Notes under the pieces: generated by a model
Told to the model about the DNA's origin: nothing
Seen by the model: the letters and a program-made list of their open reading frames with translations, nothing else
Database searches by the model: none
Position numbers and translations under genes: made by a program
From: Pseudomonadota bacterium
GTDB lineage: Bacteria; Pseudomonadota; Gammaproteobacteria; Burkholderiales; Burkholderiaceae_C
Reading direction: 5' to 3'
Assembly: GCA_963204815.1 (NCBI GenBank)
Contig: CAUJHQ010000061.1
Location: 1-64,000 of the forward strand
DNA: 64,000 bases
Part shown: one piece after another, positions 18,743 to 28,185 of the stretch
Position numbering within the stretch: the stretch's first letter is position 1
How the letters are laid out: the number at the start of each line of letters is the position of its first letter

Positions 18743-19657
18743 ATGAACAGGTTGCTGGAAGGCAAGGTGGCGCTGGTCACCGGGGGCGGGCGCGGCGTCG
18801 GGCGCGGCATCGCGCTGGCGCTGGCGGAGGCGGGCGCCAAGGTCGTCGTCAACGACCTCGGCGCCACGCTGGACGGGCAGGCGAGCGGCGAGCAGCCGGC
18901 GCACGAAGTGGCGGCCGCGATCGCGGCGCTCGGCGGCGAGGCGCTGGTCGACGGCGGCTCGGTCGCCGACTGGAACGCTGCGCACCGCATGGTCGAAGCC
19001 GCGGTCGAACGCTTCGGCCGCATCGACATCGTCGTCAACAACGCGGGCATCCTGCGCGACGTGATGTTCCACCGCATGAGCGAAGCCGAGTGGGACGCCG
19101 TGATCGCGGTGCACCTGAAGGGCACGTTCAACGTCAGCCGCGCCGCGGCACCGCACTTCAAGGCGCAGGGGGGTGGTGCGTTCGTGCACATGACGTCCAC
19201 CTCGGGCCTGATCGGCAACCTGGGCCAGGCCAACTACGCGGCGGCCAAGCTCGGCATCGTCGCGTTGTCGAAGTCGATCGCGATGGACATGGCGAAGTTC
19301 GGCGTGCGCTCGAACGCGGTCGCGCCGTTCGCCTGGACGCGCATGATCGACTCCATCCCGGCCGAGACGCCCGAGCAGAAGAAGCGGGTCGACGGCCTGA
19401 AGAAGCTGGTGCCGGAGAAGGTGGCGCCCTTCGTCGTCGCGCTGTGCGCCGACGCGGCGAAGGACGTGACCGGCCAGGTCTTCGGCGTGCGCAACAACGA
19501 GATCTACCTGTTCAGCCAGCCGCGGCCGGTGCGCACGGCGCACCGGGGCGAAGGCTGGACCCCCGAGTCCGTTCTGGAGACCGCCCTGCCGACCTTGCGC
19601 GCCGACTTCCACGCGCTCGACCGCTCGGCCGACGTCTTCACCTGGGACCCCGTCTGA
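18743..19657 (+). CDS. SDR family 3-hydroxyacyl-CoA dehydrogenase-like (MFE-2 type)
   Basis: LVTGGGRGVGRGIALALAEAGAKVVVNDLGATLDG, NNAGILRD, NYAAAKLGIVALSK; ATG 18743 with GGAGAG upstream. Confidence 0.88.
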   Translation: MNRLLEGKVALVTGGGRGVGRGIALALAEAGAKVVVNDLGATLDGQASGEQPAHEVAAAIAALGGEALVDGGSVADWNAAHRMVEAAVERFGRIDIVVNNAGILRDVMFHRMSEAEWDAVIAVHLKGTFNVSRAAAPHFKAQGGGAFVHMTSTSGLIGNLGQANYAAAKLGIVALSKSIAMDMAKFGVRSNAVAPFAWTRMIDSIPAETPEQKKRVDGLKKLVPEKVAPFVVALCADAAKDVTGQVFGVRNNEIYLFSQPRPVRTAHRGEGWTPESVLETALPTLRADFHALDRSADVFTWDPV

Positions 19658-19689
19658 ATCACACTACACGCCGCCAAGGAGACACACGC

Positions 19690-20622
19690 ATGTCCGCACA
19701 GAAGAAGGTCATCATCACCTGCGCCGTCACCGGCGCGATCCACACGCCGTCGATGTCGCCGTACCTGCCGGTCACGGCGCAGGAGATCGCCGACGCCGCG
19801 GTCGGTGCCGTCGAGGCCGGCGCCGCCATCATCCACCTGCACGCACGCGACCCCGTCACCGGCAAGCCCGACCAGCGCCCCGAGGCCTTCGTGCCCTTCC
19901 TGAAGGACATCAAGGCGCGCTCGGACGCGGTGATCAACCTCACCACCGGCGGCTCGCCCTACATGACGGTGCAGGAACGCATGCTGCCGGCCAAGGTGCT
20001 GAAGCCCGAGGTGGCGTCGATGAACATGGGCACGATGAACTTCGGCCTGTTCCCGATGCTGCAGCGCTACAAGGAGTTCAAGCACGACTGGGAACGCCCG
20101 TACCTGGAAGGCAGCAAGGACCTGATCTTCCGCAACACCTACGGCGACCTCGAGACGGTGCTGACCGAACTGTCGGCGAACCAGACGCGCTACGAGTTCG
20201 AGTGCTACGACACCTCGCACCTGTACAACCTGGCCCACTTCGTCGACCGCGGCCTCGTGAAGGCGCCGTTCTTCGTGCAGACGGTGTTCGGCATCCTCGG
20301 CGGCATCGGCAGCCACCCGGACGACGTGATGCACATGAAGCGCACCGCCGACCGCCTGTTCGGCAAGGACTACCGCTGGTCGGTGCTGGGCGCCGGCCGG
20401 GCGCAGATGCCGATCGCGGCGATGTCGGCCTCGATGGGCGGCAACGTGCGCGTGGGCCTGGAAGACAGCCTGTGGATCGGCGCCGGCCAGCTGGCCAAGA
20501 CGAACGCCGAGCAGGTGCGCAAGGCGCGCGAGATCATCGAAGGCCTGGGCCTGCAGGTGGCGACGCCGGCCGAGGCGCGCGAGATCCTGGCGCTGAAGGG
20601 CAAGGACGCGGTCGCCTTCTGA
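19690..20622 (+). CDS. BKACE family (DUF849) beta-keto acid cleavage enzyme
   Basis: KVIITCAVTGAIHTPSMSPYLPVTAQEIADAAVGAVEAGAAIIHLHARDP, NLTTGG, GGNVRVGLEDSLW. Confidence 0.93.
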   Translation: MSAQKKVIITCAVTGAIHTPSMSPYLPVTAQEIADAAVGAVEAGAAIIHLHARDPVTGKPDQRPEAFVPFLKDIKARSDAVINLTTGGSPYMTVQERMLPAKVLKPEVASMNMGTMNFGLFPMLQRYKEFKHDWERPYLEGSKDLIFRNTYGDLETVLTELSANQTRYEFECYDTSHLYNLAHFVDRGLVKAPFFVQTVFGILGGIGSHPDDVMHMKRTADRLFGKDYRWSVLGAGRAQMPIAAMSASMGGNVRVGLEDSLWIGAGQLAKTNAEQVRKAREIIEGLGLQVATPAEAREILALKGKDAVAF

Positions 20623-20650
20623 CCGGCCCCCGGCAGCCGCGGATGCGGGT

Positions 20651-20695
20651 TAGACCTGTGCCGGCGGGCGCCTCCGCGCCACCGGTGCAGGTCTA
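20651..20695. other. imperfect inverted repeat / potential hairpin
   Basis: TAGACCTGTGCCGG ... CCGGTGCAGGTCTA; arms match at 12 of 14. Confidence 0.5.
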
Positions 20696-20750
20696 GAATG
20701 TACGCATCATTACAGTAACGGGTCGACGCCTCGTCGCCGACGTTCACGGC

Positions 20751-21215
20751 ATGCCGACGGATCCGCACAGCATCGATTGGGAGCTTCGGCTCGGTTTCCT
20801 CATCCACGACGTCTCGCGCCTGCGGCGCAGCGCCTTCGACCGCTGCCTGAAGCCGCTGAACGTGACGCGCTCGCAGTGGTGGGTGCTGGCCTACCTGTCG
20901 CGCGAGGACGGCATGACGCAGAGCCAGCTCGCCGAGGAACTCGACCTCGGCAAGGTGGCGGTGGGCGGCCTCATCGACCGGCTGGAGAAATCAGGCCTCG
21001 TGCGCCGCGAGGCCGACGCCACCGACCGCCGCGTCAACCGCGTCTTCCTCGAGCCCAAGAGCAAGCAGCTCATCGCCAAGATGCGCAAGGTGAGCCACCG
21101 CATGAACGCGCAGATCCTCGAAGGCCTGGTCGACGAACGCCTCGAGAGCACCGCGCTCACGCTCGACCAGATGAAGCGCAACCTGCTCACCTACCTGCAG
21201 GGCAGCGAGATCTGA
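20751..21215 (+). CDS. MarR family transcriptional regulator
   Basis: VTRSQWWVLAYLSREDGMTQSQLAEELDLGKVAVGGLIDRLEKSGLVRREADATDRRVNRV. Confidence 0.93.
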   Translation: MPTDPHSIDWELRLGFLIHDVSRLRRSAFDRCLKPLNVTRSQWWVLAYLSREDGMTQSQLAEELDLGKVAVGGLIDRLEKSGLVRREADATDRRVNRVFLEPKSKQLIAKMRKVSHRMNAQILEGLVDERLESTALTLDQMKRNLLTYLQGSEI

Positions 21216-21229
21216 ACGCCTGCTCCGGG

Positions 21230-21259
21230 TTGACCACGATGCGCCGAGTCGCCCATAAT
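21230..21259 (+). promoter_or_regulatory. candidate sigma70 promoter TTGACC-N18-CATAAT
   Basis: hexamers directly abutting the operator at 21260. Confidence 0.5.
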
Positions 21260-21283
21260 CCATACAGTACGGTAGTGAACTAA
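21260..21283. promoter_or_regulatory. operator-like element CCATACAGTACGGTAGTGAACTAA
   Basis: near-identical to 46656-46679. Confidence 0.6.
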
Positions 21284-21337
21284 TTCGGGCGCCACGGGAA
21301 TCCCTCCGCGGGCACGCCCGGCCCAGGAGCCCCCCGC

Positions 21338-22966
21338 ATGACCGCCGGTCGTTTCGATCCCGCCGCCCACGCCCGCGCCATGCGCGAAAGCGGCTTCTGG
21401 CTTGACAGCTCGTACGACGAATTCCTCGTCCGGGCCATCGCCGACACCCCCGACAAGCCGGCCCTGGTGGCCTACCGCGCCGACCGTGAGGGCGCGCGCC
21501 GCTTCAGCTGGCGCGAGTTCGGCGACCTCGTCGCGCGCTGCGCGGCCTCGCTGCGCGCACTCGGCGTGGGCGCGGGCGACATCGTCGGCGTGCAGCTGCC
21601 CAACTGGTGGGAGTTCGTCGTCGTCTCGCTCGCGTGCAACCGCATCGGCGCCGTCGTCAACCCGCTGATGCCGATCTTCCGCGAGCGCGAGATGGGTTAC
21701 ATGCTGGGCTTCGCCGAGGCCAAGGTGCTGGTCGTGCCCAGGTCGTTCCGCGGCTTCGACCACGCGGCAATGGGCCAGGCCTTGAAGCGCGACTGCCCGA
21801 AGCTGCAGCACGTGATCGTCGTCGACGGCGAGGGCGACGACAACTTCGACCGCCTGCTGCTGTCGGGCACGGCGCGCGTCGAACCCACGCCCAAGCGCCC
21901 GCTGCTCGCGCCCGACGCGATGGCGGTCGTGATGTTCACCTCCGGCACCACCGGCTCGCCGAAGGGCGTGATGCACTCGACGAACACGCTGATGGCCTGC
22001 AACCGGTCGCTCGCCGGGCGCTTTGGTCTCGCCACCGACGACGTGATGCTCGCCTGCTCGCCGCTCGGCCACATGACCGGCTACGCGGCGGTGATGCTGC
22101 TGGGCATCAGCCTCGGCTCCACCGTGGTGCTGCAGGACGTGTGGGAAGCGCGGCGCGGCGTGCAGATCATGGCGGACGAAGGCGTCAGCTACACCGCGGC
22201 GTCCACGCCCTTCCTGTCCGACATCTGCGAGGCGGTGGCCTCCGGCTCGCCGCGGCCGGCCAAGCTGCGCAACTTCCTGTGCGGCGGCGCGCCGATCCCG
22301 CCGGTGCTGATCGACCGCGCGGCGCGCGAGCTCGGCCTCACGGTGTGCTCGCTGTTCGGCATGACCGAGTCGCTGTCGAGCACGCTCACCGAGCCGGCGC
22401 GTGCGCACGAGAAATCGTCGACGACCGACGGCCGCGCGCTCGAAGGCGTGGGCGTCAAGGTCGTCGGCCACGACGGCAAGCCGCTGCCGGCCGGCCAGAC
22501 CGGCCGCCTGCTGGTGCGCGGCGCGCAGATGCTGATGGGCTACTACAAGCGCCCGGACATCGAGACCTTCGACGCCGAGGGCTGGTTCGACACCGGCGAC
22601 CTCGCCTACATGGACGACGAGGGCTACATCCGCATCAACGGCCGCACGAAGGACGTGCTGATCCGCGGCGGCGAGAACGTGCCGGTGGTCGAGATCGAGG
22701 CGCTGCTCTACAAGCACCCGTCGGTCGCCGCGGCGGCGCTCGTCGGCTACCCCGATGCGCGGCTGGGCGAACGCGGCTGCGCCTTCGTCGTGCTGCGCCC
22801 GGGCGCCAGCTTCACGCTCGACGACCTGCAGGCCTACATGGCCGAGTGCAAGGTCGCCAAGCAGTACTGGCCCGAGCGCGTGGAGGTCGTGGCCGACCTG
22901 CCGCGCACGCCCAGCGGCAAGATCCAGAAGTTCAAGCTGCGCGAAGTGGTGGCGAAGGCCGGATGA
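21338..22966 (+). CDS. cyclohexanecarboxylate-CoA ligase-like (AliA-like) AMP-forming ligase
   Basis: VQLPNWWEFVVVSLACNRIGAVVNPLMPIFREREMGYMLGFAEAKVLVVPRSFRGFDH; FTSGTTGSPKGVMHS. Confidence 0.85.
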   Translation: MTAGRFDPAAHARAMRESGFWLDSSYDEFLVRAIADTPDKPALVAYRADREGARRFSWREFGDLVARCAASLRALGVGAGDIVGVQLPNWWEFVVVSLACNRIGAVVNPLMPIFREREMGYMLGFAEAKVLVVPRSFRGFDHAAMGQALKRDCPKLQHVIVVDGEGDDNFDRLLLSGTARVEPTPKRPLLAPDAMAVVMFTSGTTGSPKGVMHSTNTLMACNRSLAGRFGLATDDVMLACSPLGHMTGYAAVMLLGISLGSTVVLQDVWEARRGVQIMADEGVSYTAASTPFLSDICEAVASGSPRPAKLRNFLCGGAPIPPVLIDRAARELGLTVCSLFGMTESLSSTLTEPARAHEKSSTTDGRALEGVGVKVVGHDGKPLPAGQTGRLLVRGAQMLMGYYKRPDIETFDAEGWFDTGDLAYMDDEGYIRINGRTKDVLIRGGENVPVVEIEALLYKHPSVAAAALVGYPDARLGERGCAFVVLRPGASFTLDDLQAYMAECKVAKQYWPERVEVVADLPRTPSGKIQKFKLREVVAKAG

Positions 22967-23760
22967 GCGACGCCCTCGTGCTCGAGCGGCAGGACGGCGG
23001 CATCGCCGTGCTGCGCCTGAACCGGCCGGCGGTGCTGAACGCGCTGACCGACGCGCTGGTCGACGAGCTGCACGCCGTGCTCGCCGACCTGGCGAACGAT
23101 GCCACGCTGCGCGTGCTGGTCCTCACCGGCACCGGCCGCGGCTTCTGCGCCGGCTTCGACCTCGGCGAAGCGGCCCACGCGCCAGACGAAGGCGAGCTCG
23201 GCCGCGCCACCGCCTGGACGGTGCGCCAGGAGCGTTTCGCCGGCCTGGTGCTGAAGCTGCGTGCGCTGCGCGCACCGGTGATCGCCGCCGTCAACGGCCT
23301 CGCCAACGGCGGTGGCCTGGCGCTCGCGCTCGGCGCCGAGATCCGCTACGCCGCTGCGTCGGCGCGTTTCAATGCCGCCTTCGTGAAGGTCGGCATGACC
23401 GGCTGCGACATGGGCGTCAGCTGGCTGCTGCCGCGCTGCGTGGGGCTGTCGCGCTCGTTCGAGATGCTGCTGACCGGGCGCCTGGTCGACGCTGCCGAGG
23501 CCGAGCGCATCGGCCTCGTCACCGCCACGGTGCCCGACGACCAGTTGCTGCCGCGCGCGCTGGCGACCGCGCGCGAGATCGCCGCGAACGACGCCTTCGG
23601 CGTCTGGATGACGAAGCGCGGCGGTTGGGCGAATGCCGAGGCGTCGAGCCTGCAGCAGGCCATCGAGCTGGAGAACCGCTCGCAGATCCTCGCGCAGTCG
23701 ACCGGCGGGCTTCAGCGCGCGGCCGAGGCGCTGCTGGCGCGCAAACGCAGCAAGGCGTAG
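22963..23760 (+). CDS. enoyl-CoA hydratase/isomerase
   Basis: GRGFCAGFDLGE, NGLANGGGLALALGAEIRYA; ATGA overlap with ligase. Confidence 0.9.
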   Translation: MSDALVLERQDGGIAVLRLNRPAVLNALTDALVDELHAVLADLANDATLRVLVLTGTGRGFCAGFDLGEAAHAPDEGELGRATAWTVRQERFAGLVLKLRALRAPVIAAVNGLANGGGLALALGAEIRYAAASARFNAAFVKVGMTGCDMGVSWLLPRCVGLSRSFEMLLTGRLVDAAEAERIGLVTATVPDDQLLPRALATAREIAANDAFGVWMTKRGGWANAEASSLQQAIELENRSQILAQSTGGLQRAAEALLARKRSKA

Positions 23761-24707
23761 ACCTCGTCGATCGTCGGCGTGGCCACGCCGGCCAGGTCGC
23801 GCATCGCGGCCACCGATTCGGTCAGCACGTCGATTTCCAGCGGCCGGCCGCGGTCCCAGTCCTGCAGCATCGACATGCGGTGCGCGCCGGCGTTGCGCGC
23901 GGCAGCGATGCGCTCGTCGGTGCTGATGGGCCAGTGGTCGACGCCCAGCGCCTCGGCGACGACCTCGGCCTCGCGCATCATGCGACGCACGATGGCCACG
24001 ACCTCGGGCGATGCGGTCAGCTTGTCGAGCGTGGCGCCGGTCAGCACCGCCAGCGGGTTCCAGCTCAGGCTGCTGATCATCTTGGCCCAGATCCAGGCGC
24101 GGATGTCGGGCACCACCTGCGCGTTCAGGCCGGCCGCGTTCATCGCGTCGGCCAGGCGCTGCAGGCGCGGGCTCGCCGTGCCGTCGGGTTCGCCGATCGG
24201 GAAGCGCAGCAGCTTGCCGTCGTGGTGGATCACGCCCGGCTCGGTGACTTCGGTCGCCACCCAGTAGACGCAGCCCAGCGCGCGCTCCGGCCCGAGCGTG
24301 CGCCACTGCGCGCCACCCGGGTCCAGGCGCTCGACCTGGCGCCCGCCATGCGCGCCGTCCAGCCCGTGGAAATACCAGTACGGGATGCCGGTCGTGGGGG
24401 GCACCACGCTGGTGTCGGGCCCCAGCAGCGAGGCCAGCGCCGGCAGTGCGTCGGCCAGCTGGTGCTGCTTCAGCGCGATGAAGACGATGTCCTGCGGGCC
24501 GAGGTCTTCGGCGCGGTCGGTCGCCTGCACGCGCGCCGCGACTTCGCCCTGCGGCGACACCACGCGCAGCCCGCGTTCGCGGATCGCCGCGAGGTGCGCG
24601 CCGCGCGCGACCACGCTGACCTCGACGCCGTCGACCCGCGCCAGGTGCGCGGCGACGAAGCCGCCGATGGCCCCGGCGCCGAAGATGCAGATTCGCGTGG
24701 GGCGCAT
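23712..24707 (-). CDS. ketopantoate reductase (PanE/ApbA)-like oxidoreductase
   Basis: ICIFGAGAIGGFVAAHLA, SMLQDWDRGRPLEIDVL. Confidence 0.9.
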   Translation of the reverse strand: MRPTRICIFGAGAIGGFVAAHLARVDGVEVSVVARGAHLAAIRERGLRVVSPQGEVAARVQATDRAEDLGPQDIVFIALKQHQLADALPALASLLGPDTSVVPPTTGIPYWYFHGLDGAHGGRQVERLDPGGAQWRTLGPERALGCVYWVATEVTEPGVIHHDGKLLRFPIGEPDGTASPRLQRLADAMNAAGLNAQVVPDIRAWIWAKMISSLSWNPLAVLTGATLDKLTASPEVVAIVRRMMREAEVVAEALGVDHWPISTDERIAAARNAGAHRMSMLQDWDRGRPLEIDVLTESVAAMRDLAGVATPTIDEVYALLRLRASSASAAR

Positions 24708-24720
24708 GGCGCGGTTCCTT

Positions 24721-25605
24721 TCAGGGCGCGAGCGTGCAGAGGCCGCGGTCGAGCAGGCGCACGCCGCGTTCGACCGCGGTGCTGCGGAACTGCACGCGGC
24801 CGTGGCCGTCGTCGAACAGTTCGACGCGCACCGTGTCGCCGGGCAGGCCCGGCGACACGAATCGCGCGGCGATCGAGCGCACGCGCTCGGGGTGGCCCGG
24901 CGCGCAGGCCTTCAGCAGCGCGCGGCAGGCGCGGCCGAGGTTGTTCAGGCCGTGCGCGATGGGGCGCTCGAAACCGGCCTCGCGCGCGATGTCGGGGTCG
25001 GCGTGGATCGGCATCCAGTCCTGGCTGGCGACGCGGTAGAGCAGGGCGGACTGCGCCGAGGTGGCGTACTCCAGCACGGCGGTCGGCTGCGCGCCGTCGG
25101 CGATCAACGGCAGCGGCGCCGTCGCCGCAGCGGGGTCGCCCCAGTCGCCACAGCCGCCGTCGCCGCGCATGAACTGCACGCTCTGCAGGCTGGCGAGGTG
25201 CAGGCCGCTCGTGCGGTCGTACAGCTCGGTGTTCATCTGCAGCACGGCGCCGCGGCCGGCGCCCTTGTCCTGCACGCGCACCATGCGGTGCTGCGTGCGC
25301 ACCTGGCCGGCCGCCGGCAGCGGACGGTGCAGCTGCACGTGCTCTTCGCCGTGCAAGATGCGCTTCCAGTCGATGGCGAGCGCCGGGTCGTCCTGCCAGA
25401 AGGGCTGCCAGCCCAGGATCATGGCCTGCGAGGGCACCACCTGCTGCGGTCGCCCCGGCAGCGCTTCGTAGACGTAGGGCAGCTCGTCGGCATCCAGCGG
25501 GTCGCTGCCCATGCCGAGCGACAGCGCGTAGAGCAGGCTGTCGCGCGCCGTGTAGTCGTGGTCGGTGGGTGCGAAGTCCTGCCGGATGACGCGGTCGAGG
25601 TTCAT
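24721..25605 (-). CDS. double-hotdog MaoC family enoyl-CoA hydratase
   Basis: YALSLGMGSDP...LPYVYE, SQDWMPIHADPDIAREAGFERPIAHGLNNLGRACRALL. Confidence 0.88.
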   Translation of the reverse strand: MNLDRVIRQDFAPTDHDYTARDSLLYALSLGMGSDPLDADELPYVYEALPGRPQQVVPSQAMILGWQPFWQDDPALAIDWKRILHGEEHVQLHRPLPAAGQVRTQHRMVRVQDKGAGRGAVLQMNTELYDRTSGLHLASLQSVQFMRGDGGCGDWGDPAAATAPLPLIADGAQPTAVLEYATSAQSALLYRVASQDWMPIHADPDIAREAGFERPIAHGLNNLGRACRALLKACAPGHPERVRSIAARFVSPGLPGDTVRVELFDDGHGRVQFRSTAVERGVRLLDRGLCTLAP

Positions 25606-26630
25606 GCGGCCACCGTGACGACGACCTTGCCGAACTGCTCGCCGGCGTGCAGGCGGTCGAAGGCGTCGCGCACCTGCGCCAGCGGGTAGCGCTGGTCGAT
25701 CACCGGCTTCAGGCCGCCGCGCCCGAACAGCGCCACGAGCTGGCGGAACTCCTCGATGCTGCCGCCGGTGGAACCGTAGACCTCGAGCTGGCGGATGAAC
25801 ATGCGTTGCAGGTCGGCGCCGGGGTTCGACCCCGTCGTGGCACCGCAGGTGACCAGGCGCCCGCCACGCCGCAGGCTCTTCAGCGAATCGGACCAGCTGG
25901 CTTCGCCGACGCTGTCGATGACCATGTCGACGCCGTCGCCGCCGGTCATCTCCATCACGCGCTTGGCCACCTGCTCGGTGCGGTAGTTGATGCCGCCGCT
26001 GGCGCCCAGCGCCTTCGCGCGCGCCAGCTTCTCGTCGCTGCTGCTGGTGACGAGCACGCGCGCGCCGGCCATCAGCGCCAGCTGCAGGCAGGCCACCGCC
26101 ACGCCGCCGCCGATGCCGACGACCAGCACGGTCTCGCCGGCCTTCAGCGCGCGCTTGCCGAAGAGCATGCGCCACGCGGTGAGGTGGCCCACCATCAGCG
26201 CGCCGGCGTCGACCAGGTCGGCGTCGTCGGGCAGCGGGAAGAAGCAGTTCACCGGCATCGCGATGTACTCGGCCAGCGTGCCGTGGCGGTGCTCGCCCAT
26301 GATGTCGGCGTTCAGGCACAGCGGCTGGTCGCCGGCCAGGCAGAAGCGGCAGTGGCCGCAGTAGGCGTTGGAGTAGAGCACCGCCTTCTGGCCGACCTTC
26401 AGGCCGCTGCCGGCGGGCGCCTCGGCCACCACGCCGGCGGCTTCCACGCCCTGCACCAGCGGCAGCGTGTGCGTGATGCCGACGCCGCTGTCGCGCATGT
26501 ACAGGTCGACGCGGTTCAGGCCGACGGCGTGCACGCGCAGCAGCGCTTCGCCGGCCTTCGGCACGGGTTTCGGAAAGTCGCGCAGGTTCAGGCCCTCGCG
26601 GCCCCGGGTTTCGAGAACGGCAGCTTGCAT
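25602..26630 (-). CDS. zinc-type medium-chain alcohol dehydrogenase/quinone oxidoreductase
   Basis: YCGHCRFCLAGDQPLC, VLVVGIGGGVAVACLQLA. Confidence 0.9.
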   Translation of the reverse strand: MQAAVLETRGREGLNLRDFPKPVPKAGEALLRVHAVGLNRVDLYMRDSGVGITHTLPLVQGVEAAGVVAEAPAGSGLKVGQKAVLYSNAYCGHCRFCLAGDQPLCLNADIMGEHRHGTLAEYIAMPVNCFFPLPDDADLVDAGALMVGHLTAWRMLFGKRALKAGETVLVVGIGGGVAVACLQLALMAGARVLVTSSSDEKLARAKALGASGGINYRTEQVAKRVMEMTGGDGVDMVIDSVGEASWSDSLKSLRRGGRLVTCGATTGSNPGADLQRMFIRQLEVYGSTGGSIEEFRQLVALFGRGGLKPVIDQRYPLAQVRDAFDRLHAGEQFGKVVVTVAA

Positions 26631-26642
26631 GTCGACGGGCCT

Positions 26643-27449
26643 TCAGTTGGGGGTCAGCACCGCGCCACCGCAGACCGAGACGACCTGGCCGGTGACGTAG
26701 CGCGAGAGATCGGTGACGAGGAATTCGAGCACGCCGGCGCAGTCCTCGACCTCGCCGAAGCGGCGCAGCGGAATCTGTTCCAGCTCTTCGGCGCTGCCGA
26801 TGCCGCGCTGCGCGACGGCCTGCGCCACGCGCGCCGTCATCATCACGCCGGGCGAGATGCAGTTGGCGCGGATGCCGTGCGGCCCCAGCTCGCAGGCCAG
26901 GTAGCGCGTGTAGTGCGCCACCGCGGCCTTGCTGGCGGCGTAGGCCGCGATCAGCCCCTGCTTGTAGGTGCTGACGCCGGACTGCGACGCGATGTTGACG
27001 ATGACGCCGCCGCCCTGCCGCTTCATCGCCGGCACCGCGGCCTGGCAGCAGAACTGCATGCTCATGAAGTTGACGTCGAAGAGCAGCCGCGTGTCGGCCT
27101 CCGGCGACTCGGACGCGCGGCTGCGCTCGGCCGGCGTGATCGCGCCGCCGGCGTTGTTGACGATGATGTCCAGGCGGCCGAAGTGCTCGATCACGCGCTG
27201 CACGGCGGCCGTGGCGGCGTCGTGTTTCGACAGGTCGGCCTGCACGCCCAGGCTGCGGCGGCCGAGCAGCTCGATCTCGGCCGGCACGCTGGCGGCGCCG
27301 AGGATTTCGCCGTAGAGCGCGGCACCGTTGAGGTCGAGGTCGACGATGGCGACGTCGGCGCCCAGGCGGGCCAGGCGCAGTGCGTAGGCGCGGCCGAGGC
27401 CGCGGGCGCCGCCGGTCACGAGGGCGGTCTTGCCGGAGAGTGGGGTCAC
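26643..27449 (-). CDS. SDR family oxidoreductase
   Basis: LVTGGARGLGRAYALRLARLGADVAIVDLDL, IVNNAGGAI, YAASKAAVAHYTRYLA. Confidence 0.9.
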   Translation of the reverse strand: MTPLSGKTALVTGGARGLGRAYALRLARLGADVAIVDLDLNGAALYGEILGAASVPAEIELLGRRSLGVQADLSKHDAATAAVQRVIEHFGRLDIIVNNAGGAITPAERSRASESPEADTRLLFDVNFMSMQFCCQAAVPAMKRQGGGVIVNIASQSGVSTYKQGLIAAYAASKAAVAHYTRYLACELGPHGIRANCISPGVMMTARVAQAVAQRGIGSAEELEQIPLRRFGEVEDCAGVLEFLVTDLSRYVTGQVVSVCGGAVLTPN

Positions 27450-27459
27450 GAGGCTTCCT

Positions 27460-28185
27460 TCAGGCGGCGGCCGCGCCCAGGTAGGCGCGGCGCACGAGTT
27501 CGCTGTCGCGCAGATCGCGCGCCGGGCCGTGCCCGATCACGCGGCCTTGCGCCAGCACGTAGGCGGTGTCGGCGATCTGCAGCGCACGCTCGACCATCTG
27601 CTCGACGAGCAGGATCGTCGTGCCCTGCGCACGCAGCTGCACCACGGCGTCGAGCAATTGGTCGATGACGGCGGGCGCGAGGCCGAGCGACGGCTCGTCC
27701 AGCATCAGCAGGCGCGGCGCGTGCATCAGCGCCTGGCCCACCGCCAGCATCTGCTGCTGGCCGCCGGAGAGGATGCCGGCCGGCACGTTCGGCCGCTCGG
27801 CGAGCGCCGGGAAGAGGGCGTACACGCGCTCGTAGCGCGCGGCCGCCTCGCCCTTGGCGAGCTTGCTGCCCCACAGGCCGAGCTGCAGGTTGTCGCGCAC
27901 GCTCTGGCCGCGGAACAGGCGCCGGCCCTCGGCCACGTGCAGCAGCCCGCGGCCGACGATGGCGGCCGGGTCGGCGCCGCCGATGGAAGCGCCGCCGAAG
28001 GTGATCGTCCCCGCCGTCGGCCGCAGCAGGCCCGACAGCGTGCGCAGCAGCGTCGACTTGCCGGCGCCGTTGCTGCCCACCAGGGCGACGAAGCCGCGCT
28101 CGGGCACCTCGATCGACACGCCTTCGAGCACGCCGACATGGCCGTAGCCGGCGTGCAGGCCTTCCACCTTGAGCAACGCGCTCAC
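27460..28185 (-). CDS. livF: branched-chain-type ABC transporter ATP-binding protein
   Basis: GSNGAGKSTLLRTLSG, LSGGQQQMLAVGQALM, LLMLDEPSLGLAP; GTG start. Confidence 0.93.
   Translation of the reverse strand: MSALLKVEGLHAGYGHVGVLEGVSIEVPERGFVALVGSNGAGKSTLLRTLSGLLRPTAGTITFGGASIGGADPAAIVGRGLLHVAEGRRLFRGQSVRDNLQLGLWGSKLAKGEAAARYERVYALFPALAERPNVPAGILSGGQQQMLAVGQALMHAPRLLMLDEPSLGLAPAVIDQLLDAVVQLRAQGTTILLVEQMVERALQIADTAYVLAQGRVIGHGPARDLRDSELVRRAYLGAAAA

Noticed and set aside
23712-23760. 49-bp convergent overlap between enoyl-CoA hydratase and PanE-like gene
   Set aside because: Both proteins have sensible family termini; short convergent overlaps are ordinary in dense GC-rich genomes.
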